Below are positions 36,417 through 43,738 of a DNA stretch of 64,000 nt, piece after piece; position 1 is the stretch's first letter; each line of letters starts with the position of its first letter. The position numbers were made by a program, and so were the translations under genes. The stretch is from NCBI GenBank assembly GCA_050248495.1, contig JBFWSG010000025.1, positions 10,019 to 74,018 of the forward strand, given 5' to 3'. The notes below the pieces were generated by a model, which ran no database searches, had not been told where the DNA came from, and worked only from the letters and a program-made list of their open reading frames with translations. This DNA comes from DASYDU01 sp050248495. Lineage in GTDB: Bacteria; Planctomycetota; Planctomycetia; Pirellulales; Lacipirellulaceae.

Positions 36417-37427
36417 ATGCCGCCGATTCCAAACAAAATGTGGGCCGCGTCCTTGGTTTCACTGGCCATGCTCTCGCCCTTGGACCTAGCGTCGACGACT
36501 GCGGCGGCGCCAACTCCTGGCAGAATTACAGGTTGGGGGGATTCTGTTTGCTGCTGGCCGGAGATACCTGCCGGCGATGACTTCGTGGCCATCGATGCGG
36601 GATTCGTGCACAATTTGGCGCTCAGATCAGACGGCTCGATCGTCACGTGGGGCGACAACACTTGGGGTCAGACGAACGCCCCCACAGGAACGGGTTTCAA
36701 GGCGATTGCCGCCGAGCAAGCTTACAATGTAGCGATCAAGTCGGATGGATCGCTTGTTGGATGGGGTCTCTTCGGTTCCTTTAACGCGACCCTCCCCTCT
36801 GGAAATAATTTTGTTGACGTCGATTTGGGATTCTACCACGGCTTGGCTCTTCGATCGGACGGCTCCTTGGCCGCCTGGGGCGAGAATGGTCACGGCCAAG
36901 CTACCGTGCCTGCTGGACATGACTTCGCCGCCATAGCTGCCGGCTATTTCTTTAACTTAGCGTTGAAGACCGACGGTTCGATCGTCGGCTGGGGATACAA
37001 CGGATTTGGCCAGATCAACGTGCCGGCCGGCAACGATTTCGTCGCCATCTCGGCAGGCGAAAACACGGCGTTGGCATTGCGGACCGATGGTTCGCTGGTG
37101 TCCTGGGGTTTCAAAGGATTCGACGAGAATAGCAACATCATCACCGGACTTTTGGACGTTCCCGCGGGCAACGACTTCACCGCCATCGACGTCGGACGCA
37201 ATTGGAGCGTCGCGCTCCGTGCCGACGGTTCCCTAATTAGTTGGGGAGATAATCCCTTCGAAGCGCCGTCGGGACATGGCTTTGTCGCCATCGCCACCGG
37301 CTCGGACGGAATCGGTCTGGCGATTCGAGCCGTCCCCGAGCCCGGCAGCATTCAACTGCTGTTCCTGGGTGCCATCGCAACTATTGGTTCGGTTCGTTTC
37401 CAACGCACATTCGTAAATCGCACCTAG
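36417..37427 (+). CDS. RCC1-repeat-type PEP-CTERM protein
   Basis: A 336-residue exported protein. After a signal peptide (MWAASLVSLAMLSPLDLAST) come about seven repeats of roughly 38 residues built around LALRSDGSIVTWGDN, with each unit having the A-L-R-S/T-D-G-S-L-x-x-W-G pattern of RCC1-like propellers. The C-terminus has VPEPGSIQLLFLGAIATIGS followed by Arg-containing residues: a PEP-CTERM sorting signal for an exosortase. The ATG at 36417 has GAGGGG upstream. No exosortase gene occurs in the window. Function is unknown. Confidence 0.87.
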   Translation: MPPIPNKMWAASLVSLAMLSPLDLASTTAAAPTPGRITGWGDSVCCWPEIPAGDDFVAIDAGFVHNLALRSDGSIVTWGDNTWGQTNAPTGTGFKAIAAEQAYNVAIKSDGSLVGWGLFGSFNATLPSGNNFVDVDLGFYHGLALRSDGSLAAWGENGHGQATVPAGHDFAAIAAGYFFNLALKTDGSIVGWGYNGFGQINVPAGNDFVAISAGENTALALRTDGSLVSWGFKGFDENSNIITGLLDVPAGNDFTAIDVGRNWSVALRADGSLISWGDNPFEAPSGHGFVAIATGSDGIGLAIRAVPEPGSIQLLFLGAIATIGSVRFQRTFVNRT

Positions 37428-37478
37428 CGTTCCATTGTGCGCTACGACTGCTATGGATTCTCACGAAAGGTCGCGATC

Positions 37479-38471
37479 ATGTCCAATGTTCGATACCGCA
37501 TACACAGTTTTGCGCTATTCATCTTTGCCGCTGCTGTCACCTTAGTTGCGACGCGGGCAAACGCCTCGATCTTGTTCGGAACGGACTTCGCCGGAAGCTA
37601 CGTCAGCAGCAACTTGGGATCGCCGTCGGGCCTCCCCGTCCCGGCCGGAGGTTTGACACTCTTGGCCGGCGACCCGAACACGCTGCTGATTGGCGGAAAA
37701 GCCAACACCATCGACGGCGCCATCTACTCCGTCGCGCTCACGCGCGATGCTGGCGGCCACATCACTGGCTTTGGTGGCCCCGCGACCTATTACGCCAGCG
37801 CGCCGTTCATCGACGGCGGCCTGGCCTACGGGCCCGGCGGCGTACTGTTCTACACGCGCTACAACACCCACCAACTCGGCCAGATTGAGCCCGGCAGCAA
37901 CGTCACCGACCGCGTGGACAACATCCTGGGCTTCGGTGCGCCGGGAAATTCGGTCGGATCGCTCGCCTTCGTCCCCGCTGGATTTGGCGCGAATGCCGGC
38001 GCGCTCAAAGCCGTTACTTATCAACAGGGGAACTTCGGCACGATTCCGCTCGCGCCGGATGGAAACGGGACCTTTGCGCCCGGCAGCGGAACGCTCGACA
38101 CAATTCTCAGCGGCGGACCGGAAGGGATCGCTTACCTCGCGGCCGGCAGCCCGGGATTTCTCAACAACAGTTTACTCGTCGCGGAGTACAACAACGGCGC
38201 GATCGCGGCCTACGACATCGACGCCGCGGCGAATCCGATTCCAAGTAGCCGCCGCGAATTCTTGACGGGACTAACCGGCGCTGAGGGCGCGTTCATCGAC
38301 CCGCTCACAGGTGATTTTTTATTCTCCACATTCTTTGCGGGCAGCGAGGTCTTCGTCGTCCGCGGATTCGAACCACCGGCCGCCGTACCGGAAGCCGCAG
38401 GCATCCTGGTTTGGCTGGGCCTCATCGGATCCGCGCTGTGGGGCCGCCGGCGCAATGCCCAGAAACTGTAG
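37479..38471 (+). CDS. PEP-CTERM-type exported protein
   Basis: A 330-residue protein. The ATG at 37479 follows GAAAGG and begins a signal peptide (FALFIFAAAVTLVATRANA). The body (ILFGTDFAGSYVSSNLGSPS, GGLAYGPGGVLFYTRYNTHQ, GAEGAFIDPLTGDFLFSTFF) resembles NHL/SMP-30-like propeller blades. The C-terminus has VPEAAGILVWLGLIGSALWG then RRRN, a variant PEP-CTERM tail with PEA in place of PEP. It lies 51 bases after the RCC1-type gene, so the two may be co-transcribed. Confidence 0.85.
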   Translation: MSNVRYRIHSFALFIFAAAVTLVATRANASILFGTDFAGSYVSSNLGSPSGLPVPAGGLTLLAGDPNTLLIGGKANTIDGAIYSVALTRDAGGHITGFGGPATYYASAPFIDGGLAYGPGGVLFYTRYNTHQLGQIEPGSNVTDRVDNILGFGAPGNSVGSLAFVPAGFGANAGALKAVTYQQGNFGTIPLAPDGNGTFAPGSGTLDTILSGGPEGIAYLAAGSPGFLNNSLLVAEYNNGAIAAYDIDAAANPIPSSRREFLTGLTGAEGAFIDPLTGDFLFSTFFAGSEVFVVRGFEPPAAVPEAAGILVWLGLIGSALWGRRRNAQKL

Positions 38472-38618
38472 TTCGCTCGACCTGTGAAGAATATTGCCGG
38501 AACAATTCTGGCACATTTTTTCGACCTGGCGAGAAAGATTCCCGCCTCCCGCGCATGTATATCTTAAGAGCCCACGCGGATCGACATCGAATTGCTGGCA
38601 TCAACCAGGTGGATCGAC

Positions 38619-40061
38619 ATGCCGAGTGCCCCCCAGTCGCTGTTGACGAGTCCCTTCGCCCTGCTGGGGCTGCTGCTTGGCCTCGGCGGCCTCGGTGGGC
38701 CCCTCTTGGTCTGCCAGCAGATTCGGCCGGCTCCCGTCGGCCCCACTGGGCTGCCGAGTGCTGCATCGCACCATTTACAAAGACTGACGCTGGAAACCAG
38801 TCGCCCCAATGAGGGCTTCGGCGCTAGCGTGGCACTCTACGGCAAGACCGCCCTGGTGGGCTGCCCGCAGCGGCGCATCGACAACCAGGTCGTGGGTAGC
38901 GCCCAATTGTTCACTCAAGATCCGTCGGGCCGCTGGCGCCCAGCCTACACCATCGAGGAGTCCGATCTCCACGATGGTACCCAGTTCGGTGCGTCGGTGG
39001 CGCTCGGCGAGCATCGAGCTGTCGTTAGCGTCTGCGCTCGCGACGTGCACACGGCCGACATGCCGGCCGCTTACGTGTATGAGGAAGTTGCGCCGCACAA
39101 TTGGCAGCGGACCGCCTCGCTGTCGGTCGAACATCAGTCGGCTTCGTCTCTCTACAGCTCAGCCGCTGCGCTCGACGCCGACACGGCGATCATTGCCCAC
39201 GTGGGCCGCGATCTTCGCACCGAACGATTGTTCGGAATGGCGGACGTGTTTCGCGCAAGTGACGCCGGAGAATGGCGGCGAATTGCTCGGCTTGCGATCC
39301 CCGATGAAAGGGCGATCCGCGATGAACAGGCTCTCCCCGAAGCAACGGCTCTCCCTGATGAAAATGCCGCCGGTCTCGCTCACTTCGGCCGCTCCGTCGC
39401 GCTCAGCGGCCGGTGTGCAATCATTGGCGCGCCGCTGCAAGTCACGTCGGAGAACCTCGCTGGCGCAGCATACATCTTCGAGGAGAGTCCGCGCGGCGAA
39501 TGGAGGCAAACCGCGCGGCTCGTTGCCGACGATGCCCGTGGCGCCGATTCCTTTGGCATCAGTGTTGCGATCAAGGGTCGCACGGCGCTCGTCGGTGCTG
39601 TCGGCGCCGACAAAAAGCAAAACTCGGGTGCGGCCTACCTGTTTCGCAAGACCGACGCCGGCCAGTGGAAACAGGTCGCCAAATTGACTCCGGACGACGC
39701 CGCCGACTGGGACAACTTCGGCAGCTCGGTATCTCTCGACAGCGATTTCGCCGCCATCGGCGCGCCCGGCTGTAACGACGGCGCCGGCGCCGTGTATGTT
39801 TTTCGGTTCGACGGAATGCGGGCGACGCAAATCAAAAAGCTCACGCCGCCCGATGCCGCACCGCGCTCCGACTTCGGCCGCGCAGTCGCGCTCGCCGGCA
39901 ACTCGGTCCTCAGCGGCGCCCCGGCCGCCGACCACGACAACAATCCCAACACCGGCGCAGCCTACGCAACGCTCTTCAAGAAAGGGGGCGCAGCCATTTT
40001 CGCCACGACAGGGAAATCAAAACGACGCCGCCTACAGACGACCACACAGCCACAAATCTAA
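38619..40061 (+). CDS. FG-GAP (integrin-like) propeller protein
   Basis: A 480-residue exported protein. After a hydrophobic start (SPFALLGLLLGLGGLGGPLL) there are about six FG-GAP-type repeats, each with the pattern F-G-x-S-V-A-L followed by A-x-x-G-A-P and a-Y-V/I-F (EGFGASVALYGKTALVGCP, ADSFGISVAIKGRTALVGAV, WDNFGSSVSLDSDFAAIGAP). Such repeats build beta-propellers and often bind calcium. The last dozen codons, encoding roughly KRRRLQTTTQPQI, fall inside a dispersed repeat copy (40024-40094), so the gene end may have been rewritten by repeat insertion. Confidence 0.86.
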   Translation: MPSAPQSLLTSPFALLGLLLGLGGLGGPLLVCQQIRPAPVGPTGLPSAASHHLQRLTLETSRPNEGFGASVALYGKTALVGCPQRRIDNQVVGSAQLFTQDPSGRWRPAYTIEESDLHDGTQFGASVALGEHRAVVSVCARDVHTADMPAAYVYEEVAPHNWQRTASLSVEHQSASSLYSSAAALDADTAIIAHVGRDLRTERLFGMADVFRASDAGEWRRIARLAIPDERAIRDEQALPEATALPDENAAGLAHFGRSVALSGRCAIIGAPLQVTSENLAGAAYIFEESPRGEWRQTARLVADDARGADSFGISVAIKGRTALVGAVGADKKQNSGAAYLFRKTDAGQWKQVAKLTPDDAADWDNFGSSVSLDSDFAAIGAPGCNDGAGAVYVFRFDGMRATQIKKLTPPDAAPRSDFGRAVALAGNSVLSGAPAADHDNNPNTGAAYATLFKKGGAAIFATTGKSKRRRLQTTTQPQI

Positions 40062-40094
40062 GGAGAGTAAGAAGAGCTGCGTCCCCTTTTCTCC
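40024..40094 (+). repeat. Dispersed repeat, forward copy A
   Basis: A 71-base imperfect repeat running GACGCCGCCTACAGACGACC ... CCACAAATCTAAGGAGAG ... GCTGCGTCCCCTTTTCTCC. It is homologous to 43401-43473 and 47413-47485. The right end is the reverse complement of the reverse-type copies near 41121, 45305 and 47890. This copy covers the 3' end and stop codon of the FG-GAP gene. Confidence 0.65.
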
Positions 40095-40210
40095 TCTCAC
40101 TCCCCAAGCGTTGCCTCTCTGCGTCAGCCAACTTGCCTCTCCGCACGGAATTCAAGCACATTCCGTCCATTTGTGTCTTCGATTGTTTGCTAACGAGGAT
40201 TCAAATTCTG

Positions 40211-40612
40211 TTAATCTCCAGGAATCAAAACAAGCAAACTATATTTGGTTCGCGGAAATATCGGCATTCCAGAACTAACGACGACAAAGTCTCGATTTTC
40301 TCGCAATCCTGAACTGTTCAAATCTCGGATATGCTGCCTGTAGCCAAAATCGTAAACTGCTGGCACCACGCGAGCCGCAAAAGCCTTGTTTTGCCTGACG
40401 CTGAAATCTATTGGCAAAAAGACGAACAATATTGAACTGACAGACACGGCGAACATTATCTGTCGGCATCTGTCGCGCGACCATACCGCCGCAATTAGTC
40501 CACCGATGCAGCCCACACTGTAAACGAAAAGTGGGAGGTTTTTTCCCTCAAGAAAGCTAAGCACCGTCAATGCGACGGCGACACCGTGAATTAATGGCAA
40601 AAGCAATTTCAT
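40211..40612 (-). CDS. Small membrane protein of unknown function
   Basis: A 133-residue protein beginning MKLLLPLIHGVAVALTVLSF. It has about three hydrophobic segments: residues 5-20, 27-44 (PLFVYSVGCIGGLIAAVW) and 51-67 (IMFAVSVSSILFVFLPIDF). A more polar second half has an Arg/Tyr-rich stretch (VYDFGYRQHIRDLNSSGLRE) and ends VSSGMPIFPRTKYSLLVLIP. Codon use is less GC-biased than neighbours, which may indicate transfer. No family recognised. It lies between a forward and a reverse copy of the dispersed repeat. Confidence 0.55.
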   Translation of the reverse strand: MKLLLPLIHGVAVALTVLSFLEGKNLPLFVYSVGCIGGLIAAVWSRDRCRQIMFAVSVSSILFVFLPIDFSVRQNKAFAARVVPAVYDFGYRQHIRDLNSSGLRENRDFVVVSSGMPIFPRTKYSLLVLIPGD

Positions 40613-40898
40613 GGTTGCTTCTGCTGCTGCCTGGCGATTGTTACGGCAGGATTCAACACACCATATATCTTAAAAGATTCAGCCAAGTCAAGGAAGTATT
40701 GATTGCGCAAAGGTCTCTGAACACTACTGTTCCAAACGCAAGAAGGGGACGCCGCTCTTCTTTGCCCTCCGCCCGAGCTTCGGTCAAGCCGCAGCTTCGA
40801 CTTGGCGTGCTTCCTCGAAGCGCCCAGCAGATTGATCGGGCGCCATCCCACGTTGCGGCCCGGACGAATCAGATCGCAGGCGATAGAAGCGCGGGCCG

Positions 40899-41075
40899 CT
40901 AGAAGGACAAATGAGGCAGATATCTGACCCACGCGGTGACGGTCGCGGCGACCAGCGTCGTGACGACAAAGTAGAACTTCAAGCCAACTTGCCAGCCATT
41001 TTGCTGGGCAAAGACGCCGCACAACACGAGCGAATAGGCGCCGACCATGGCGATCGAACCCCAAACGTCGAGCAT
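40899..41075 (-). CDS. 58-residue membrane protein
   Basis: An ORF below the usual length cut-off. It begins MLDVWGSIAMVGAYSLVLCG, has a second helix (FVVTTLVAATVTAWV) and ends RYLPHLSF. AGGAG sits eight bases upstream of the ATG (CCAGGAGATTTTACATG), an excellent ribosome site. Codon use fits the region. Function unknown. It lies inside the block between repeat copies A and 41121. Confidence 0.6.
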   Translation of the reverse strand: MLDVWGSIAMVGAYSLVLCGVFAQQNGWQVGLKFYFVVTTLVAATVTAWVRYLPHLSF

Positions 41076-41120
41076 GTAAAATCTCCTGGCCCCTAGGAGA
41101 TTCTAGCTCATAGAGAGCAT

Positions 41121-41160
41121 CGAAAAGGGGACATAGAAAATGCGGACGCAGCTCTTTTTT
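41121..41160 (-). repeat. Dispersed repeat, reverse-type copy
   Basis: GAAAAGGGGAC at 41122-41132 followed after an insertion by GGACGCAGCTCTTTTTT matches the reverse complement of the right end of copy A. It closes the block containing the two small membrane genes. Confidence 0.5.
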
Positions 41161-41237
41161 GCGTCCTACGTTGTGAGCAGCTCGTACGAGGCCGGCTGCG
41201 GCGGACCGCGGCGGATGATTTTTTGACAATTCGAGTG

Positions 41238-41264
41238 GCCCGCCGGCTCAGCGAACCGGCGGGC
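41238..41264. other. 9-bp perfect hairpin
   Basis: GCCCGCCGG at 41238-41246 pairs with CCGGCGGGC at 41256-41264 around a 9-base loop. It is the first of three successive hairpins in the 41076-41549 gap, which otherwise contains no gene I can support. Confidence 0.55.
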
Positions 41265-41309
41265 GTGATTGCCACGATGAACGAGACGCAAATCGCCGAA
41301 TGAGTCCTT

Positions 41310-41338
41310 GGCGCCCACGGCTAATGAACGTGGGCGCC
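41310..41338. other. 10-bp perfect hairpin
   Basis: GGCGCCCACG at 41310-41319 pairs with CGTGGGCGCC at 41329-41338 around GCTAATGAA. It is the second hairpin in the gap and resembles a dispersed palindromic unit rather than a classical terminator, as no T-run follows. Confidence 0.55.
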
Positions 41339-41355
41339 GTACCGACTCTGTTCCT

Positions 41356-41459
41356 CTAGAACCAGTTACAGAACCTGTTTGCCGCAGATGAATGCATCGA
41401 AATCGCCGAGACTTCTGCTTGCGCTGCATGCGTGAGCTGGGTTCTGTAACTGCTTCTAG
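41356..41459. repeat. 104-bp element with 20-bp terminal inverted repeats
   Basis: CTAGAACCAGTTACAGAACC at 41356-41375 pairs with GGTTCTGTAACTGCTTCTAG at 41440-41459 (19 of 20 bases). The 64-base interior is non-coding. The shape is like a miniature inverted-repeat (MITE-like) element. No flanking target duplication was identified with certainty. Confidence 0.6.
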
Positions 41460-41549
41460 GGTCAGCACACCCCGGGAGTAAGGGGCAATCAAAATCCTAC
41501 TCCCATCCACCGCCTGCGCCAGTGCGTCAAACATTCGCAACGACGGGGC

Positions 41550-41633
41550 TCACCGCCCCGCCCACACCGCGATCCCCAGCACCACGGCAACCAGCGTCGT
41601 GGCGACCAGGAGCGTGCGAAGGGAGAAATTCAT
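41550..41633 (-). CDS. 27-residue single-helix peptide
   Basis: Reads MNFSLRTLLVATTLVAVVLG then IAVWAGR and stops. FSLRTLLVATTLVAVVLG is a recurring start of planctomycete small proteins and of longer ones carrying an N-terminal membrane helix. It is either a true micro-protein or the remaining N-terminus of a longer gene whose rest is lost. Confidence 0.45.
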   Translation of the reverse strand: MNFSLRTLLVATTLVAVVLGIAVWAGR

Positions 41634-41779
41634 CCGCCACCACGGGATTGTCGCGCAGAGAGCCCCAGCTGACACAAGACTCCAGTACGGAATGAGGGTC
41701 GACACCTTGGGCCTAGGCAACCACCTCGGCGTGGTTCGTCGCCTTGAATTCGCCGATGAAACTGTCCACGGCAGCAGCT

Positions 41780-42070
41780 TTATTTTGACACTACCTCCTT
41801 GCCAATTGCCATTGAAACTTCCCGTCGTGAATCCCGCTGGGACAAAGCAACTGCCACGCCTCCCGCGAAGGACGACAGGTGCGCCTCGGTCGACGCAGTT
41901 AAAGGCAAGTAGTCATAGTCGTACCAGGAATAGCTCCGCACCCAGAGCACGCAAAGCGCCACGGTCAGCAGACCGAAGAACATGGACACGGCGATTCGCA
42001 GCTTAAGGGTCATGAGTTTGCCGAACAGTGGGTACAGTCGGAACAGCGTGTTGCTGGGAACTATTCTCAC
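41780..42070 (-). CDS. Small membrane protein
   Basis: A 96-residue ORF with one hydrophobic segment (MTLKLRIAVSMFFGLLTVAL then CVLWVRSYSWYDYDYL), a planctomycete-type arrangement where a helix is followed by an aromatic RSY motif. The GTG at 42070 overlaps the preceding stop as GTGA, suggesting coupling to the zinc-ribbon gene; the ATG at 42013 (MTLKLRIA) is an alternative giving 77 residues. No family name can be given. Confidence 0.55.
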   Translation of the reverse strand: MRIVPSNTLFRLYPLFGKLMTLKLRIAVSMFFGLLTVALCVLWVRSYSWYDYDYLPLTASTEAHLSSFAGGVAVALSQRDSRREVSMAIGKEVVSK

Positions 42071-42342
42071 CGAGATTTGCCCGGCCGCGGCTGCTCGACT
42101 TCATAGCCGCAATCACAAGCAAAGAAAGCACCTGCCAGTTCCGGTGGATAGTCGCCGGTGCGGTAGCCGGGTCGCATTCTAGAACCGCATTCGGGGCACT
42201 TTGGGGGTAGTGCAACGCCGTCGGATTTCGGTTCACTTTCCAGCGCGTGGGCCTCGCAGACGTGGTACGTTTCCGGCCGCCCGCCTTGAATGTTCGTAAT
42301 GTGGTAAACGGCCTCATTGTTGCAATAGCGACAGGAATCCAT
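42067..42342 (-). CDS. Small zinc-ribbon protein
   Basis: A 91-residue protein beginning MDSCRYCNNEAVYHITNIQG. It contains four Cys/His clusters: CRYC, VCEAHA, CPECG and ACDCG, sufficient for two zinc sites. The first half resembles the McsA/UvrB-linked zinc motif (CxxC...H...CexHa). GGGAGG six bases upstream fixes the ATG at 42342 rather than the GTG at 42348. Its 3' end overlaps the start of the downstream membrane protein gene. Confidence 0.7.
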   Translation of the reverse strand: MDSCRYCNNEAVYHITNIQGGRPETYHVCEAHALESEPKSDGVALPPKCPECGSRMRPGYRTGDYPPELAGAFFACDCGYEVEQPRPGKSR

Positions 42343-42380
42343 GTCCACCTCCCACCGGACAGTCTAGCAGACGGGAAGGG

Positions 42381-42611
42381 TTAGGAAGGTGGCACAGTCG
42401 GGCCGGGCCATTTGTCGACTTCCGGTCCGTATTTTTCGCGAGCCTCTTCCCTGGTTTTTAGACCGTCACGGAGGCCCTGCTTCCAGTAGTGCAGCTCGAT
42501 GGCGTCCCGCGTGGATTCGATAAACATCCAGGCGCCTACAAAGCAGCCCACGACTATTGCCAAGGCCGCCAAGATGAAGACGGTCCAAATTACCTTCGGC
42601 TTGCGGGCCAT
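42381..42611 (-). CDS. Small single-helix membrane protein
   Basis: A 76-residue protein starting MARKPKVIWTVFILAALAIV. One membrane helix (about residues 8-30) is followed by a charged helical tail (RDAIELHYWKQGLRDGLKTR, EEAREKYGPEVDKWPG). A longer open frame extends upstream to 42716 but reads as non-coding. It lies 39 bases upstream of the zinc-ribbon gene and may be co-transcribed with it. No family recognised. Confidence 0.6.
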   Translation of the reverse strand: MARKPKVIWTVFILAALAIVVGCFVGAWMFIESTRDAIELHYWKQGLRDGLKTREEAREKYGPEVDKWPGPTVPPS

Positions 42612-42840
42612 GCCGGTAGTGTAGCAGGCGGGGGGCGAAAGCGCAAAAAGAAGGCGCCCGCCGTACGCGCGACGGACGCCTTTCGCCTGCGGAGGTGGTT
42701 CGCAGGCGCAACGCATGGAGAACTCCAGCGTTGGCAGAGATTGGCCAGGGATAAATGGGGAATTGCCGCAAACAGAAAACCGGCAATGATCGCACGACCT
42801 TCATCGGCTAACGTGTAGTCACACCACGGAGGCCGCCACA

Positions 42841-43122
42841 ATGAACGCAGAGGAAGTCACGCGCCGCCAGGCCCGAGCCATCAAGTCGAAGGTCGAGCCG
42901 TTTCGGCAGTACCTCTACCGCCTGCGGACCCGGATGGCTCACCGCGGCTTCACCCCGGGAGATGAGTTGTTCGAACTGGTGAAGTCGGCAGAGCTGGCGG
43001 TAGGCGAGTTATTCGTCGACCTGGAGGTCCGCACTCGGGAAGGGCCGACGGCAGAACCCGAACCGATAGAGACGCCGTGGCTGGAGCAGAAGTCGGCGCG
43101 GAAGCGGCACGACCGGCGGTGA
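42841..43122 (+). CDS. Small hypothetical protein
   Basis: A 93-residue soluble basic protein beginning MNAEEVTRRQARAIKSKVEP. GGAGG precedes the ATG at a good distance. Residues 1-70 look largely helical (FRQYLYRLRTRMAHRGF, ELFELVKSAELAVGELFVDL) and the tail is Glu/Pro-rich ending KSARKRHDRR. No known family could be assigned. It is divergent from the small membrane protein gene at 42381-42611. Confidence 0.6.
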   Translation: MNAEEVTRRQARAIKSKVEPFRQYLYRLRTRMAHRGFTPGDELFELVKSAELAVGELFVDLEVRTREGPTAEPEPIETPWLEQKSARKRHDRR

Positions 43123-43357
43123 CGGTCGATCTGCTGTGTGGCTATCGCCGCTTAGCAAGCTGAACAAACCAAACAATCACCCCGACCGCTTCTACGAGTT
43201 CTTCGGATAGCTCCGCAAACCTGGAATCCATATTCCAGCCATTGTAAGAATTCCAACAGCGATGGGGATGAAGCCGATCCCGATAGCGTCCAGCTCATAG
43301 GGCGTAGGGTGCAGCTGGGGATGGAGTTAACGGCTTTGAGGAGCAAAAGGGAGCACC

Positions 43358-43473
43358 GAGGAAAGGGGGACACAGCTCTCCGCGACAGAAACTTTAGACT
43401 GACGCCGCCTTCCGACTACCTCAGAGCCACAAATATAAGGCAAGCAAGTAAGTACCGCGTCCCCGTTTCAATC
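43358..43473. repeat. Back-to-back dispersed repeat copies (reverse and forward copy B)
   Basis: A reverse-type copy (GAGGAAAGGGGGACACAGCTC, 43358-43378) is followed after about 20 bases by forward copy B (43401-43473: GACGCCGCCTTCCGACTACC ... GCCACAAATATAAGG ... CCGCGTCCCCGTTTC). Copy B opens the block containing the radical SAM gene. In the 43123-43358 stretch a minus-strand remnant reading roughly PYELDAIGIGFIPIAVGILT (43200-43310) lacks a usable start and is probably a gene fragment. Confidence 0.55.
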
Positions 43474-43528
43474 CCTTTCAATCCGTACCCCTTTTCAGTC
43501 CTGCTTTTGCAAGCCGCCACCTTGCCAA

Positions 43529-43544
43529 TGGCATAGTGATTGCA
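43529..43544 (+). promoter_or_regulatory. Sigma-54 (-24/-12) promoter match
   Basis: TGGCATAGTGATTGCA matches TGGCAYR-N4-TTGCA at all key positions, with exactly ten bases between GG (43530-43531) and GC (43542-43543). The implied start, near 43555, lies just before a mini-ORF and about 185 bases before the radical SAM gene. Confidence 0.55.
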
Positions 43545-43571
43545 TCTATCGACACAGCGCTTGAGGAGGAT

Positions 43572-43613
43572 ATGTTGAAGCACTCTTCCCTGAGCGCCGT
43601 TCAGCCACTGTGA
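43572..43613 (+). CDS. 13-residue mini-ORF downstream of the sigma-54 match
   Basis: ATG at 43572 opens MLKHSSLSAVQPL and a stop. A strong purine-rich site, GAGGAGG (43563-43569), lies immediately upstream, though the closest spacing is short. It may be a leader peptide, a micro-peptide or a chance ORF; its position directly after a sigma-54 match is what makes it notable. Confidence 0.3.
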   Translation: MLKHSSLSAVQPL

Positions 43614-43738
43614 CTCGCGGCTGATCGAGACAATCCGTTTTGTCGTCATATTTTGCCTTCTCTAGCTCTCAACCGGCTCGTGCGCCGACTCTCCCAAGTC
43701 AGGCGTCGAGTTCTGCTGAGTAGAATCGAAAACTCCCC

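Noticed and set aside
40609..41229. 206-codon minus-strand frame
   Set aside because: Its sequence is low-quality and it overlaps a better-supported 58-residue frame with a strong ribosome site in another register.
41166..41540. 124-codon minus-strand frame
   Set aside because: It runs through three hairpins and a MITE-like element; no credible protein features.
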